Assembly (NCBI GenBank): GCA_002494725.1
Contig: DACG01000019.1
Coordinates: forward strand, 62,001-126,000
Direction of reading: 5' to 3'
DNA: 64,000 nucleotides
Origin: Geoglobus sp. UBA235
Lineage (GTDB): Archaea > Halobacteriota > Archaeoglobi > Archaeoglobales > Archaeoglobaceae
In this document: one piece after another, positions 24,783 through 33,119 of the stretch
How positions within the stretch are numbered: the stretch's first letter is position 1
How the letters are laid out: every line of letters begins with the position of its first letter
Notes under the pieces: generated by a model
What the model saw: the letters and a program-made list of their open reading frames with translations, nothing else
The model's database searches: none
What the model was told of the DNA's origin: nothing
Translations under genes and position numbers: made by a program

Positions 24783-26080
24783 TTTCTCAGCCTTTTCTGA
24801 ACCTCTTCAACATTCTCCCATTTTGTGAGAACATAGAGCATGTCGGATTTTCTTATAATCGTATCACCCTTCGCCACCTCTATTTCCCCATCTCTTTTCA
24901 CGGCTGCGATTATGGTATTCTTGGGAAGCTTTATCTCTGAGATCCTTTTGTTATCTATCTCGGACTCAATTTCCAGTACAACGACTCCCTCCTTGATCTC
25001 TCCTACCTCTTTGATCTTCATCAGCCTCAGAATCTTCATAACCTCAAGGTAGGTTGATTTCCTCGGAGAGAGAACTGCATCAATTCCCACCTTCTCAAAA
25101 AGAGGGATATAGTCTCTCTTATCAACCCTGACAAATGCCTTTCTCACTCCAAGAGATTTTCCGAGAAGGCCTATGAGCAGGTTTTTCTCATCGCTGTCGG
25201 TGCATGCGATTATCACATCTGCCTTTTCAACCTCCTCCTCCATCATCAGGTTGAGGTCCGTTCCATCTCCTGCAATGATCTTCGTTCTTCTGAGCTCTTT
25301 TGAAGCATCTTCCGCTATTTTCATGTCTCTCTCAATTAGCTTTATGTTGAGATTGGCTCTCTCAAGGAGCTTGGCGGTGTAGATTCCAACTGTTCCGGCT
25401 CCAACAATCACGACACTCTTGGCTATGTGCTCCCCTATCGCTCCCCTCACAAGATGAATCTCATCGCTCTTTCCAAGAACTGCTATCTTGTCTCCGGGGC
25501 TGAGAATCTCGTTTCCGCCCGGAAGAATTATGTCATCACCCCTGTGTATTGCGGCAACTATGACATTTTTCGGAAAATTGATCTCGGAAATTCTTTTACC
25601 TGCGACAGCAGAATTCTCGCTGACTGAGAGCTCAACAAGAAGCAGATCCTCCAGCTCTGCAAACTCAATTGAGCCGGGAAGGGTTACAAGCTTGGCGAAC
25701 TCAGAGGCAAGAACGAGCTCGGGGCAGACGAGGACATCGTAGCCAACGGGGTGATCTCTTATAACCGGCCTGTCCGCATAATCGGGATTGGCAACCCTGA
25801 CAATAACTGTTTTCACACCAATCTTTTTTGCAGCAAGTGCTGAAAGCAGATTTACCTCATCATTTCCTGTCACGGCTATGAAGAGGTGGGCATCCTCAAC
25901 ACCAGCCCTTTTCAGGGTTTTTACACTTGCTGCATTTCCCTTAACAACCTCCACGTTCAGTCTGTTTACCTCATTTGCCTTCTCCTCGTCCCTCTCAATG
26001 ACCGTCACATCATAGCTGTCTGCAAGCTCCTGGGCGATGCTGTAGCCAACCTCTCCTGCCCCGGCAATGACGATCTTCAT
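24779..26080 (-). CDS. trkA: TrkA potassium-uptake regulatory subunit (two RCK repeats)
   Basis: 433 residues. Two NAD-binding RCK_N domains, opening MKIVIAGAGEVGYSIAQ and, near residue 220, SVVIVGAGTVGIYTAKLL, each followed by a TrkA_C domain, one with KRISEINFPKNVIVAAI, the other with KRISEIKLPKNTIIAAV. Gates TrkH in response to nucleotides. It lies between tatC and trkH, with 4-bp overlaps on both sides. Confidence 0.94.
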   Translation of the reverse strand: MKIVIAGAGEVGYSIAQELADSYDVTVIERDEEKANEVNRLNVEVVKGNAASVKTLKRAGVEDAHLFIAVTGNDEVNLLSALAAKKIGVKTVIVRVANPDYADRPVIRDHPVGYDVLVCPELVLASEFAKLVTLPGSIEFAELEDLLLVELSVSENSAVAGKRISEINFPKNVIVAAIHRGDDIILPGGNEILSPGDKIAVLGKSDEIHLVRGAIGEHIAKSVVIVGAGTVGIYTAKLLERANLNIKLIERDMKIAEDASKELRRTKIIAGDGTDLNLMMEEEVEKADVIIACTDSDEKNLLIGLLGKSLGVRKAFVRVDKRDYIPLFEKVGIDAVLSPRKSTYLEVMKILRLMKIKEVGEIKEGVVVLEIESEIDNKRISEIKLPKNTIIAAVKRDGEIEVAKGDTIIRKSDMLYVLTKWENVEEVQKRLRK

Positions 26081-26796
26081 TTCTCTCCACCTTCAAAAAC
26101 CCTGGCTATTAAAATACTTAACTCGTACATCACAACAACTGCAGTTAAAATTATCACCTGGCTCAATCCGGTTATGTCGAATGTTATGTTTGTTGCAAGT
26201 ATGAAAACTGCTATGTATATTATCAGTCTCTTCTCCTTCAGCCACTTTGAGGATGCAAGCCTGAGCTTGACTGCAACAAGGGTGGCTGTTGGAATCTGAA
26301 ATGCAAGGCCAATTGAAAGTGTTAGCTTCACAGAATTCTGAAGGGATTCTCTGACAGAAAGATACGGCTCGGCTCCAAAGTACTCAACAACGAAGGTTGA
26401 GTAGAGAACTGGAAGAATGAGGAAGTATGAAAGGAGGGCACCGATGATGAAGGACACGTATGAGAATGGGAATACAAGCCTCAGAAATCTTCTCTCGTGC
26501 TCGTAAAGACCGGGCTTCATGAATAGGTAGAGCTGGTATATTATCCAGGGGTAGGTTATTATGAAGGCAATGAAGGCTGAGAGCAGAATTCTTGCTATCA
26601 TGTATTCGGGAGGTGTGTAGACAACCATCTCCCTGCCTTGGAAAAGATTGTTCCAGATGTAGGTTATCAGATGATCGGATCTGTAAAAGAGAATTCCCAG
26701 AACTATGAAATACGGGATTGCTGCTTTTACTGTTCTGTCTCTCAGCTCAGCTATGTGCTCTCTGAGCTCCATGTCCCTGTCCTCAGGAGGTTTCAC
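26077..26796 (-). CDS. tatC: Twin-arginine translocase subunit TatC
   Basis: Receptor of the Tat export pathway for folded proteins. 239 residues with six membrane segments. N-terminal MELREHIAELRDR and the glutamate in the first loop, then YPWIIYQLYLFMKPGLYEHERR, FSYVSFIIGALLSYF and FQIPTA are family landmarks. Being in one operon with trkA/trkH is unusual. Other tat genes are not in the window. Confidence 0.93.
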   Translation of the reverse strand: MKPPEDRDMELREHIAELRDRTVKAAIPYFIVLGILFYRSDHLITYIWNNLFQGREMVVYTPPEYMIARILLSAFIAFIITYPWIIYQLYLFMKPGLYEHERRFLRLVFPFSYVSFIIGALLSYFLILPVLYSTFVVEYFGAEPYLSVRESLQNSVKLTLSIGLAFQIPTATLVAVKLRLASSKWLKEKRLIIYIAVFILATNITFDITGLSQVIILTAVVVMYELSILIARVFEGGEK

Positions 26797-26907
26797 ATGG
26801 AAAGGTTACACGTGGTAAATAAAACTGTTCCGGGTTGTGCCTGGCAGTTTTGACAGGACTCGAAATTAAAGGAAAATGATTTATCCCAGCTGAAGTATCC
26901 GGGTTCA

Positions 26908-28038
26908 ATGGATTTAACACCGGAAGAAGAAAGACTACTTGAGAGTGATAATGACACTGTAAAAAAGTGCATGGAAATTCTTGTAGCTCTCGGGGAGATT
27001 TACGGGGCTGAAAGGCTTGTTGAGATAAAATCTGCTCAGATCTCTGGAATTTCATACAGAAACATAGGTGATGCCGGACTTGAATGGCTTGAGAATCTGG
27101 ATGCAAAAGTCGCTGTTAAGAGCTATACAAACCCTGCGGGAATGGATGTTGAAAGATGGGAGGAGATGGGCATAGATTGTGAATTTTACGAAAAGCAGAT
27201 CAGGATTTTAAAGGCCATTGAAAAACTTGGAGTTGAGATAAGCCTTACATGCACCCCGTATTATCTTGACACTCCCTCCTTTGGAGATCACCTTGCATGG
27301 GCCGAGAGTTCGGCTGTAGTTTATGCTAACTCCGTAATCGGAGCGAGAACAAACAGAGAAAGCGGGATATCCGCACTTGCATCGGCCATAATAGGGAAAA
27401 CCCCGTGCTACGGGCTTCACATAAAAGAGAACAGGGCACCTGAAATAAGGGTCAGGGTTGGCAGAGAGGTGAATCCGTCAATTGCAGGATACGAGCTTGG
27501 AAAAATTACAGGATCAAAAATCCCTCTTGTGGATTTTGGAAGACCTCTTTCAAGAGATGAGCTAAAGCTCTTTGGAGCTGCTCTTGCAGCAAGTGGTGGG
27601 GCAGGAATGTTCCACGCCGTAAACCTGACTCCGGAGTGGGGGGATTTCGAGGTGCCGGATGAAAAAATTGAAATTGACCAGTTTCAGATTGACCCGGAAT
27701 GTGATCCAGATCTGATAGCCATCGGCTGCCCCCATACCTCTGCTGAGGAGCTTGAAAAAATACTTGCGTTGCTGAAGAGGTATGGGAGGGTGAAAAGAGA
27801 GGTTTGGGTATTCACATCCAGAGAGGTGATGAGAAAAAATCCCGGCATTGTTGGGGAAATTGAGAAATTTGGTGTGAGGATGTTTGCAGACACATGCATG
27901 GTTGTATCTCCGGCAACCGAGAGATTTGAATGCGTGATGGTTAACAGCGGGAAGGCATTTGAATATCTTCCAAAGCTCAGAGGGGTAAATGCTGTGTTTG
28001 GAGATTTGAGTGAATGCATAAGGAGGGCGACAGAATGA
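26908..28038 (+). CDS. Aconitase X large subunit (phosphomevalonate dehydratase)
   Basis: 376 residues of the AcnX catalytic family. In archaea this enzyme dehydrates mevalonate 5-phosphate to trans-anhydromevalonate phosphate in the archaeal mevalonate pathway, shown in Aeropyrum pernix. Family signatures: PAGMDVERWEEMG, TCTPYYLDTPSFGDHLAWAESSAVVYANSVIGARTNRE-type core (20 residues of it at 27250-27355), and C-terminal GCPHTSAEELEKI, whose Cys may bind the Fe-S cluster with other Cys. A TATA-like TGATTTATCC precedes the ATG by about 22 bp. The small subunit follows. Confidence 0.88.
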   Translation: MDLTPEEERLLESDNDTVKKCMEILVALGEIYGAERLVEIKSAQISGISYRNIGDAGLEWLENLDAKVAVKSYTNPAGMDVERWEEMGIDCEFYEKQIRILKAIEKLGVEISLTCTPYYLDTPSFGDHLAWAESSAVVYANSVIGARTNRESGISALASAIIGKTPCYGLHIKENRAPEIRVRVGREVNPSIAGYELGKITGSKIPLVDFGRPLSRDELKLFGAALAASGGAGMFHAVNLTPEWGDFEVPDEKIEIDQFQIDPECDPDLIAIGCPHTSAEELEKILALLKRYGRVKREVWVFTSREVMRKNPGIVGEIEKFGVRMFADTCMVVSPATERFECVMVNSGKAFEYLPKLRGVNAVFGDLSECIRRATE

Positions 28039-28439
28039 GGATCAGGGCAAGAACCATATCGAGGGGTCGGGCTGAGGGGGTTGCTGTTGTTTCAGAAAAG
28101 CCGGTTTCATTTCTGGGTGATGTGGATCCTGAAACAGGTGATATTGTTGACAGGAACAGTGATGTATTTGGAGAGAACATTTCTGGCAAAATATTCATCT
28201 TTCCTGAGAGCAGAGGATCAACGGTGGGAACTTACGTGTTGCTGCAGATGAGGAAGAAGGGTACGGCTCCTGCAGGGATTGTGATGCTCGAAAGCGAGGC
28301 GATTGTTGCTGTTGGAGCAATAATCTCTGAAATACCACTTGTTGACAGACCCGAGATCAATGTTTTGGACATGGTGAAGAATGGAGATCGTGTCAGAATA
28401 ACTGCTGGAAGGGAGGGGTTGATTGAGATTGATAGATGA
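28035..28439 (+). CDS. Aconitase X small (swivel) subunit
   Basis: 134 residues from ATG 28035, in a 4-bp ATGA overlap with the large subunit; the longer frame from 28014 is rejected because the overlap start gives the normal MRIRARTISRG opening. GIVVAxEPVSFLGDVDP-type motif (here AVVSEKPVSFLGDVDPETG), IFPESRGSTVGTYVLL and GTAPAGIVM are AcnX swivel-domain signatures. Acts as a heterodimer with the large subunit in isoprenoid lipid synthesis. Confidence 0.88.
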   Translation: MRIRARTISRGRAEGVAVVSEKPVSFLGDVDPETGDIVDRNSDVFGENISGKIFIFPESRGSTVGTYVLLQMRKKGTAPAGIVMLESEAIVAVGAIISEIPLVDRPEINVLDMVKNGDRVRITAGREGLIEIDR

Positions 28440-29439
28440 AACTCGCATATCAGAATTCTTCCAGGTGTATCACAGGGAATATGGAAAGGATTTTGTCAGA
28501 TATCACGTCATTCCAATGGTCAATTTAAGGGATGAGAGACTTCATCTCTTCTTTCAGGAGATGTCAGCAGATTATGACGTTTCCCTTTACATGAAGCATG
28601 GAGAGTTTGTTCTGGAGGTGAAAAAAAGGAAAGAAAGGTACTGGGTAAATGCTCTCCTTTTTGTCATCACATTTATGAGCGTTGCCTTTACAGGAAGCAT
28701 GTTTTATGGAAGCTTTAACCCCCTCCAGGGAATTGAGTTTGCGATTGCAGTTATGTTTGTTCTTGGCAGTCATGAGATGGGTCACTTCATCGCATCGAAA
28801 AGATGGAGGATGAAAGCCTCCCTGCCATACTTCATACCATTTCCGACAATCATAGGGACGCTGGGTGCGATAATAAAGCAGAGAGGTGTTATAAGGAGCA
28901 GAAAGGCCCTTCTTGAGATCGGAATTTCAGGACCGATTGCGGGGCTTGTCGCCTCTGTTGTGGTTACATATTACGGACTGAAGCTAACCCCTCCTGAACC
29001 TGTGGAGGGAGGGGGTGGAATAATTCTTGGAGAACCCCTGCTTTTTGGCCTTATCGCAAAACTTGCAGGATTTGATGGATTTTACATCCATCCCGTGGCA
29101 TTTGCAGGGTGGGTGGGGATGTTTGTGACAGCTCTGAACCTTGTGCCGGTTGGACAGCTCGATGGTGGGCATGCAATGAGAGCAATTCTTGGAGAGCAGG
29201 CAGATATTGTGTCAAGGGTTTTTCCGCTTGTTCTCATTGGCATAGGATTTCTTTACAGGGAATCGGGAGTTTGGTTCTTCTGGGGTCTGGTAACACTCTT
29301 TTTCTCCATGCAGAAACATCCCAAACCATCAGACGACTCTCCACTGCCTCTCAGCTACAAGATTGCGGGAGCAATCACGTTTGCACTTGGCGCAATGTGC
29401 TTCACCCCCGTTCCCTTTCAGATTTCGGAAGGTTTATAA
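28423..29439 (+). CDS. Site-2 protease (M50) membrane metalloprotease
   Basis: 338 residues, TTG start at 28423 or 28429 inside the previous gene. The zinc site is HEMGHFIASKRW (HExxH) near residue 107 and, about 140 residues on, NLVPVGQLDGGHAMRAILG (LDG). Several membrane segments follow. Such proteases cleave membrane-anchored proteins; the target is unknown. The N-terminal 75 residues are soluble. It is translationally coupled to the AcnX genes, without an obvious functional link. Confidence 0.9.
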   Translation: MRLIDETRISEFFQVYHREYGKDFVRYHVIPMVNLRDERLHLFFQEMSADYDVSLYMKHGEFVLEVKKRKERYWVNALLFVITFMSVAFTGSMFYGSFNPLQGIEFAIAVMFVLGSHEMGHFIASKRWRMKASLPYFIPFPTIIGTLGAIIKQRGVIRSRKALLEIGISGPIAGLVASVVVTYYGLKLTPPEPVEGGGGIILGEPLLFGLIAKLAGFDGFYIHPVAFAGWVGMFVTALNLVPVGQLDGGHAMRAILGEQADIVSRVFPLVLIGIGFLYRESGVWFFWGLVTLFFSMQKHPKPSDDSPLPLSYKIAGAITFALGAMCFTPVPFQISEGL

Positions 29440-29453
29440 TATCATGATTGAAT

Positions 29454-30014
29454 ATGGTGAATCACGTGAGGTGGCAGGAAAAAATAGTAAGGGTGCTGGA
29501 CTCAAAGCTGGAGTACATCCGGAGTGAAAGAACTGCGGCGATCCTTGTACCGATAATTGTGACTGAAAGTCCGGAAATCGTGATGATAAAGAGGAAGAAG
29601 AATCTGAGCAGAAGTGCAGGGCACATAGCATTTCCGGGAGGTATGAGGGATGAGAACGAAAACCCTCTTGAAACCGCATTGAGGGAGGCTGAAGAGGAGA
29701 TTGGGGTGAGAAGGGATGAGGTGGAAGTTCTCGGATTTCTTACACCAAGAGAGGTTGTGGAGCACAGGATAAAGATACATCCTGTTGTTGGGGCGATATT
29801 CACAAGGGACTTTGAGAGAAACGATTATGAGGTGGAGAGAATTCTTGTTGACAGGCTTGAGAGTGTTCTTAGATCGAGAAGGATTGCTGACTGGGGACCA
29901 AACTTTGAGTGTGATGGTGAGCTCGTCTGGGGAGCTTCAAGCAGGATACTTGATGACCTTTACATGAGGATAATAGAGCATTACGGGAACATAGACTCCT
30001 TTTTTGGAAACTAA
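29454..30014 (+). CDS. Nudix hydrolase (NudL-like CoA pyrophosphatase)
   Basis: 186 residues from ATG 29454; TTG 29448 is two codons earlier. The Nudix box reads GGMRDENENPLETALREAEE followed by EIGV, which is the full G-x5-E-x7-REUxEExGU pattern. The preceding KRKKNLSRSAGHIAFPGG matches NudL/Nudt7-type CoA pyrophosphatases (the UPF0035 signature). Predicted to cleave CoA or related nucleotide diphosphates; the substrate is inferred. Follows the M50 gene with a 14-bp gap. Confidence 0.86.
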   Translation: MVNHVRWQEKIVRVLDSKLEYIRSERTAAILVPIIVTESPEIVMIKRKKNLSRSAGHIAFPGGMRDENENPLETALREAEEEIGVRRDEVEVLGFLTPREVVEHRIKIHPVVGAIFTRDFERNDYEVERILVDRLESVLRSRRIADWGPNFECDGELVWGASSRILDDLYMRIIEHYGNIDSFFGN

Positions 30015-30024
30015 TTTAAATAAC
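30012..30024 (+). promoter_or_regulatory. TATA-like element for the FtsZ-like gene
   Basis: CTAATTTAAATAA overlaps the Nudix stop codon and lies 22 bp before the ATG at 30047. Confidence 0.45.
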
Positions 30025-30046
30025 TGCTCCCATAAAATCTCTCAAA

Positions 30047-30988
30047 ATGAGGTTGCTTACAATTGGAGCTGGAAAGGGAGCAAGAATTGCCGAGATGTTC
30101 TCTCAAAAAGGAGCCAGAGTTAACAAAATCAATCTGTTCAAAACATTTGCAGTCGTCAAATCCTTGGAGGATTTAAGAATGCTCAAACACATTGAAGATG
30201 GGAAAAAATTTTACGCAGTATACCGGGATGGAGAAGTGGATGTTAGGAGCGTCTTCAATAACATTCTGTCTTTCAATGAGATTTTTGAAGCATCTCTCGT
30301 TATATGCGATCTACTCGATGATTTCTCATGCCATGCATCCATAAAAATTGGAGAGGAATTCAATTCAACAACTGAAGAGCCGACAATATGTCTTGCAATC
30401 TCTCCACCATTAGACAGTCCTGAGGGTGTGAATGTGACATTTATGCGAATAAAGTCTCTTCTGAGATCTTTTGATTTTCTCTTTTTGTTTGAAAGCAAGG
30501 ATGGTTATGAGGATGAGATTCTGAAAACATTTAATACACTCTCTCTTGTTGGAGAGATCGATGTTAAAAGGCAGGTAAGCGGGGAGGTTGTTGTTGACAC
30601 AAGTGACTTCATAAACTCCCTGTCAGGAGATGGGATCAGTGTTGCAGGAATCATGAGTGAAAAACTGCCTTTCAAGATTTTAAGAAGGCTCAAAAGAGCA
30701 GGAATGAGCGAAACAATTGCTGAAAGAACTGAAAGAATGGTAAAAATGTTTGATCAGGCGGTCAAGAATGTAAGTGCAAGAGCTGAGATAGGTTCCGCAA
30801 AGAAGGGGCTCATTGTATTTTCAGGTGATCCGGATGAGATAACGATGGACGGGATGTTTGAGTGCATTAAATCAATGGAAAGAATAAATCCATCAATGCT
30901 TGTTAGATATGGAGACTATCCAATTCCAAATTCAAATGAGCTGAATGCCGTTGTCGTTTTCTCGGGAATAAAGAAGTTCAGGTTATGA
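30047..30988 (+). CDS. Degenerate FtsZ/tubulin-superfamily protein
   Basis: 313 residues. The opening MRLLTIGAGKGARIAEMFSQ follows the first nucleotide loop of FtsZ/CetZ, and the C-terminal part (GLIVFSGDPDEITMDGMFECI ... YPIPNSNELNAVVVFSGI, broken here) follows the FtsZ C-terminal domain. The tubulin signature GGGTGxG is missing: the corresponding region reads AISPPLDSPEGVNVTF. It may bind no GTP or bind it differently. I regard it as an FtsZ-like paralogue rather than the division FtsZ. The 3' end overlaps the convergent map gene by 11 bp. Confidence 0.6.
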   Translation: MRLLTIGAGKGARIAEMFSQKGARVNKINLFKTFAVVKSLEDLRMLKHIEDGKKFYAVYRDGEVDVRSVFNNILSFNEIFEASLVICDLLDDFSCHASIKIGEEFNSTTEEPTICLAISPPLDSPEGVNVTFMRIKSLLRSFDFLFLFESKDGYEDEILKTFNTLSLVGEIDVKRQVSGEVVVDTSDFINSLSGDGISVAGIMSEKLPFKILRRLKRAGMSETIAERTERMVKMFDQAVKNVSARAEIGSAKKGLIVFSGDPDEITMDGMFECIKSMERINPSMLVRYGDYPIPNSNELNAVVVFSGIKKFRL

Positions 30989-31835
30989 TCCTCGCTCCGC
31001 TCTCCTCAACAACAACCGTGTGTTCGGCCTGACTGACTGGCTCCTTCTTTATCTCTGTAAGGACGGGATATGCTCTCAGCACACCATCCCTGACCAGCTT
31101 CGAGATTATTATCTCTCTTGGATTCCTTAGCCACCTTTTTGCAAATGGCAGGGTTCTGTATTTCTCCACTTCCGACAGAATCTCTCTTGCCATCCTCATT
31201 CTAACGGGCTTCGATGAGATTACAGAATATATTTCTGTCTCTGCTCTCTCTGAAACCCTTCCGGCTCCGCTTGTTATGAATGGCTCTATTGCAAAGATCA
31301 TTCCCTCCTCCACTTTAACTCCCTTCTCAACCCTGTAGTTGTAGATTGTTGGGGGAGCATGAGCAACGTAGGGCATAAACCCGTGACCCGTTAGATTGTA
31401 GACAGGTCTGAATCCAAACTCCTTGGCAACACTCTCAATCTGTTCACCTATTTCGGAGGTTGTTATTCCCGGCTCTATTACCTCAATTGCCCTCTTTAAG
31501 GCAAGCTCGGCACACTCAACGAGCTCATCATGATCTCCGAGATTGACTGTAAGGGCTGTGTCGGCTATGAAACCATCTACATGAGCTCCAATATCAATTT
31601 TCACCAGATCCCCCTCCCTGAAAACTCTCTGATCATTCTTTGATGGTGTGCAGTGTGCAGCATCCTCGTTCAGGGATATGTTGCATGGAAATGCCGGTTC
31701 AGCTCCGAGCTCGGCAATTCTATTTTCCACAAATTCGGCAACCTCGAGCATCTTCACTCCAGGCTTTACAAGCTTCACAACCTCATCTCTGAGTTGTTTC
31801 AGTATTTCACCAGCTTTTTCATGCTTTTCCATCAT
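30978..31835 (-). CDS. map: Methionine aminopeptidase, type II (archaeal)
   Basis: Removes N-terminal methionine. 285 residues with metal ligands DIGAHVDGFIADTALTV (two Asp), NLTGHGFMPYVAH (His), FAIEPFIT (Glu) and C-terminal QAEHTVVVEE (Glu). A type II insertion is present. The start ATG (31835, or 31832) overlaps the stop of the next M24 gene, which lies upstream in the operon. Confidence 0.94.
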   Translation of the reverse strand: MMEKHEKAGEILKQLRDEVVKLVKPGVKMLEVAEFVENRIAELGAEPAFPCNISLNEDAAHCTPSKNDQRVFREGDLVKIDIGAHVDGFIADTALTVNLGDHDELVECAELALKRAIEVIEPGITTSEIGEQIESVAKEFGFRPVYNLTGHGFMPYVAHAPPTIYNYRVEKGVKVEEGMIFAIEPFITSGAGRVSERAETEIYSVISSKPVRMRMAREILSEVEKYRTLPFAKRWLRNPREIIISKLVRDGVLRAYPVLTEIKKEPVSQAEHTVVVEESGARIIT

Positions 31836-32938
31836 TTTACCAGCCTCACAATATCCTCAAACTGTGTCAGAACCTCACACCCACTTTTCCTGACCACCAC
31901 AGTATCCTCCACTCTCACGCCACCTACACCTTCGTAATAAAGCCCGGGTTCGAGAGTTATCACCATCCCGGTCTTCAGCTCCTCTCCTCTTTCATATATT
32001 CTCGGCCTTTCGTGAACCTCAAGCCCAACTCCATGACCTGTGGAATGAATGAATCCCTCCTTTGCCTTCTGTCTGAGCGTTGTGTATCCATGAGATTCGA
32101 GAACATCACAGACGAGGAAATGAACTTCTTCCCCGCTAACACCGTCTTTTATCATCTCAATGGCCCTGTTCTTTGCCTCCACACACGCATCAAGCATTTC
32201 CTCTATCTCATGGTTCTCCTGAATCATTACCGTTCTTGTAAAATCTGAATGATAACCTGTTTTTCTGTCCCTTGGAAACACATCGAATATCACATGGAAC
32301 TCGATATCCCCATGACCGGTGCAGTGGGGGTCGGAACTCTCAGAGTCTCCTGAAATTATGGTATCCTCCGCCATGAATCCTCTTGAGTAGAGAAAGCTTT
32401 CAACCCTATTTCTCAGCCTTTCGGAATTTCTCTCCTTTCTCAGAATCTCAAGGAAAAACCTGAATGCCTGAATGGTTGCATCGCTGGTTTCCTTTATGTT
32501 TCTTATCTCTTCCGGAGTTTTGACTGCTCTCATTATGCTGTAGGGATTTTCCACAATATGAACATCAAATTTCTCGGCAAACGTCTGGTAGAGAAAGGCG
32601 GGAAAGTCGTCGGGGACAAGCACCCTTTTTCCATGATGGGTCATGATCAGGTCAGCATATGTTTCCGCAAGTGCTTTTTTTGCATCTCCCAATTCCTTTA
32701 GTCTCTCATGAAATCCAAGATCGTTCAGGCTTGCAATCTCTCTGACTCTGCTCTCCCTTTCTGCCCTCCTTCTTTCCATCTCGGGAACAACAAGCAGTTC
32801 TGTCCCATCATCCCCTATCATGTAAAAAACGGGATCGGGTACTCTGAACTTTGTTGCGTAGTAGAGGTTGGGATTTTTTGAGCTTGCGTACATGATGAAG
32901 AACTGGGCATCATGCTCTGTGAAGAACTCCTGGAGCAT
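31832..32938 (-). CDS. M24-family Xaa-Pro dipeptidase-like peptidase
   Basis: 368 residues. N-terminal creatinase-like domain followed by the catalytic domain with HVIFDVFPRDRKTGYHSDFTRT (one metal Asp in FTRT), HSTGHGVGLEVHERP, LEPGLYYEG and GVRVEDTVVV. This is a second member of the fold in the window after 6988, and it lies next to map. TATA-like TTATAAC on the minus strand lies 22-30 bp before the ATG. The substrate is unknown. Confidence 0.85.
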   Translation of the reverse strand: MLQEFFTEHDAQFFIMYASSKNPNLYYATKFRVPDPVFYMIGDDGTELLVVPEMERRRAERESRVREIASLNDLGFHERLKELGDAKKALAETYADLIMTHHGKRVLVPDDFPAFLYQTFAEKFDVHIVENPYSIMRAVKTPEEIRNIKETSDATIQAFRFFLEILRKERNSERLRNRVESFLYSRGFMAEDTIISGDSESSDPHCTGHGDIEFHVIFDVFPRDRKTGYHSDFTRTVMIQENHEIEEMLDACVEAKNRAIEMIKDGVSGEEVHFLVCDVLESHGYTTLRQKAKEGFIHSTGHGVGLEVHERPRIYERGEELKTGMVITLEPGLYYEGVGGVRVEDTVVVRKSGCEVLTQFEDIVRLVK

Positions 32939-32985
32939 GGAACATCAACGCACCTCTTGGTTATAAGTTTTTCATCAGAGGGTAA

Positions 32986-32997
32986 ACATTTTTAACC
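32986..32997 (+). promoter_or_regulatory. TATA-like element before the 33-residue gene
   Basis: ACATTTTTAACC, 21 bp before the ATG at 33018, spaced like the leaderless promoters elsewhere in the window. Confidence 0.4.
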
Positions 32998-33017
32998 AGA
33001 AAAGTCAATGAATTATC

Positions 33018-33119
33018 ATGAGCGATAAGAAGGAGGTTTATTACGTCGGTGAGGAGGTCAAGGCAAAGAAGAAGCTCTACTACTACGGGGAGGAGACGAA
33101 GGCAGAAAAGAAGGAATAG
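33018..33119 (+). CDS. 33-residue charged mini-protein with an internal repeat
   Basis: ATG 33018, TAG 33117-33119. The chain consists of two near-identical halves: VYYVGEEVKAKKK and LYYYGEETKAEKK, after MSDKKE. Tyr, Glu and Lys make up most of it. It has a TATA-like element at leaderless distance, and its last 62 bp lie antisense to the end of the primase gene. I know no family. Both frames in the overlap cannot be equally constrained; the repeat argues that this frame is under selection. Confidence 0.45.
   Translation: MSDKKEVYYVGEEVKAKKKLYYYGEETKAEKKE

Noticed and set aside
23349..26796. Functional link between TatC and Trk potassium uptake
   Set aside because: The overlap shows cotranscription only; nothing else in the sequence links the two.
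33058..33119. Treating the primase C-terminal tail as conserved sequence
   Set aside because: It is Ser/Pro-rich and is exactly what the antisense of the GEE/KAKKK repeat would give.
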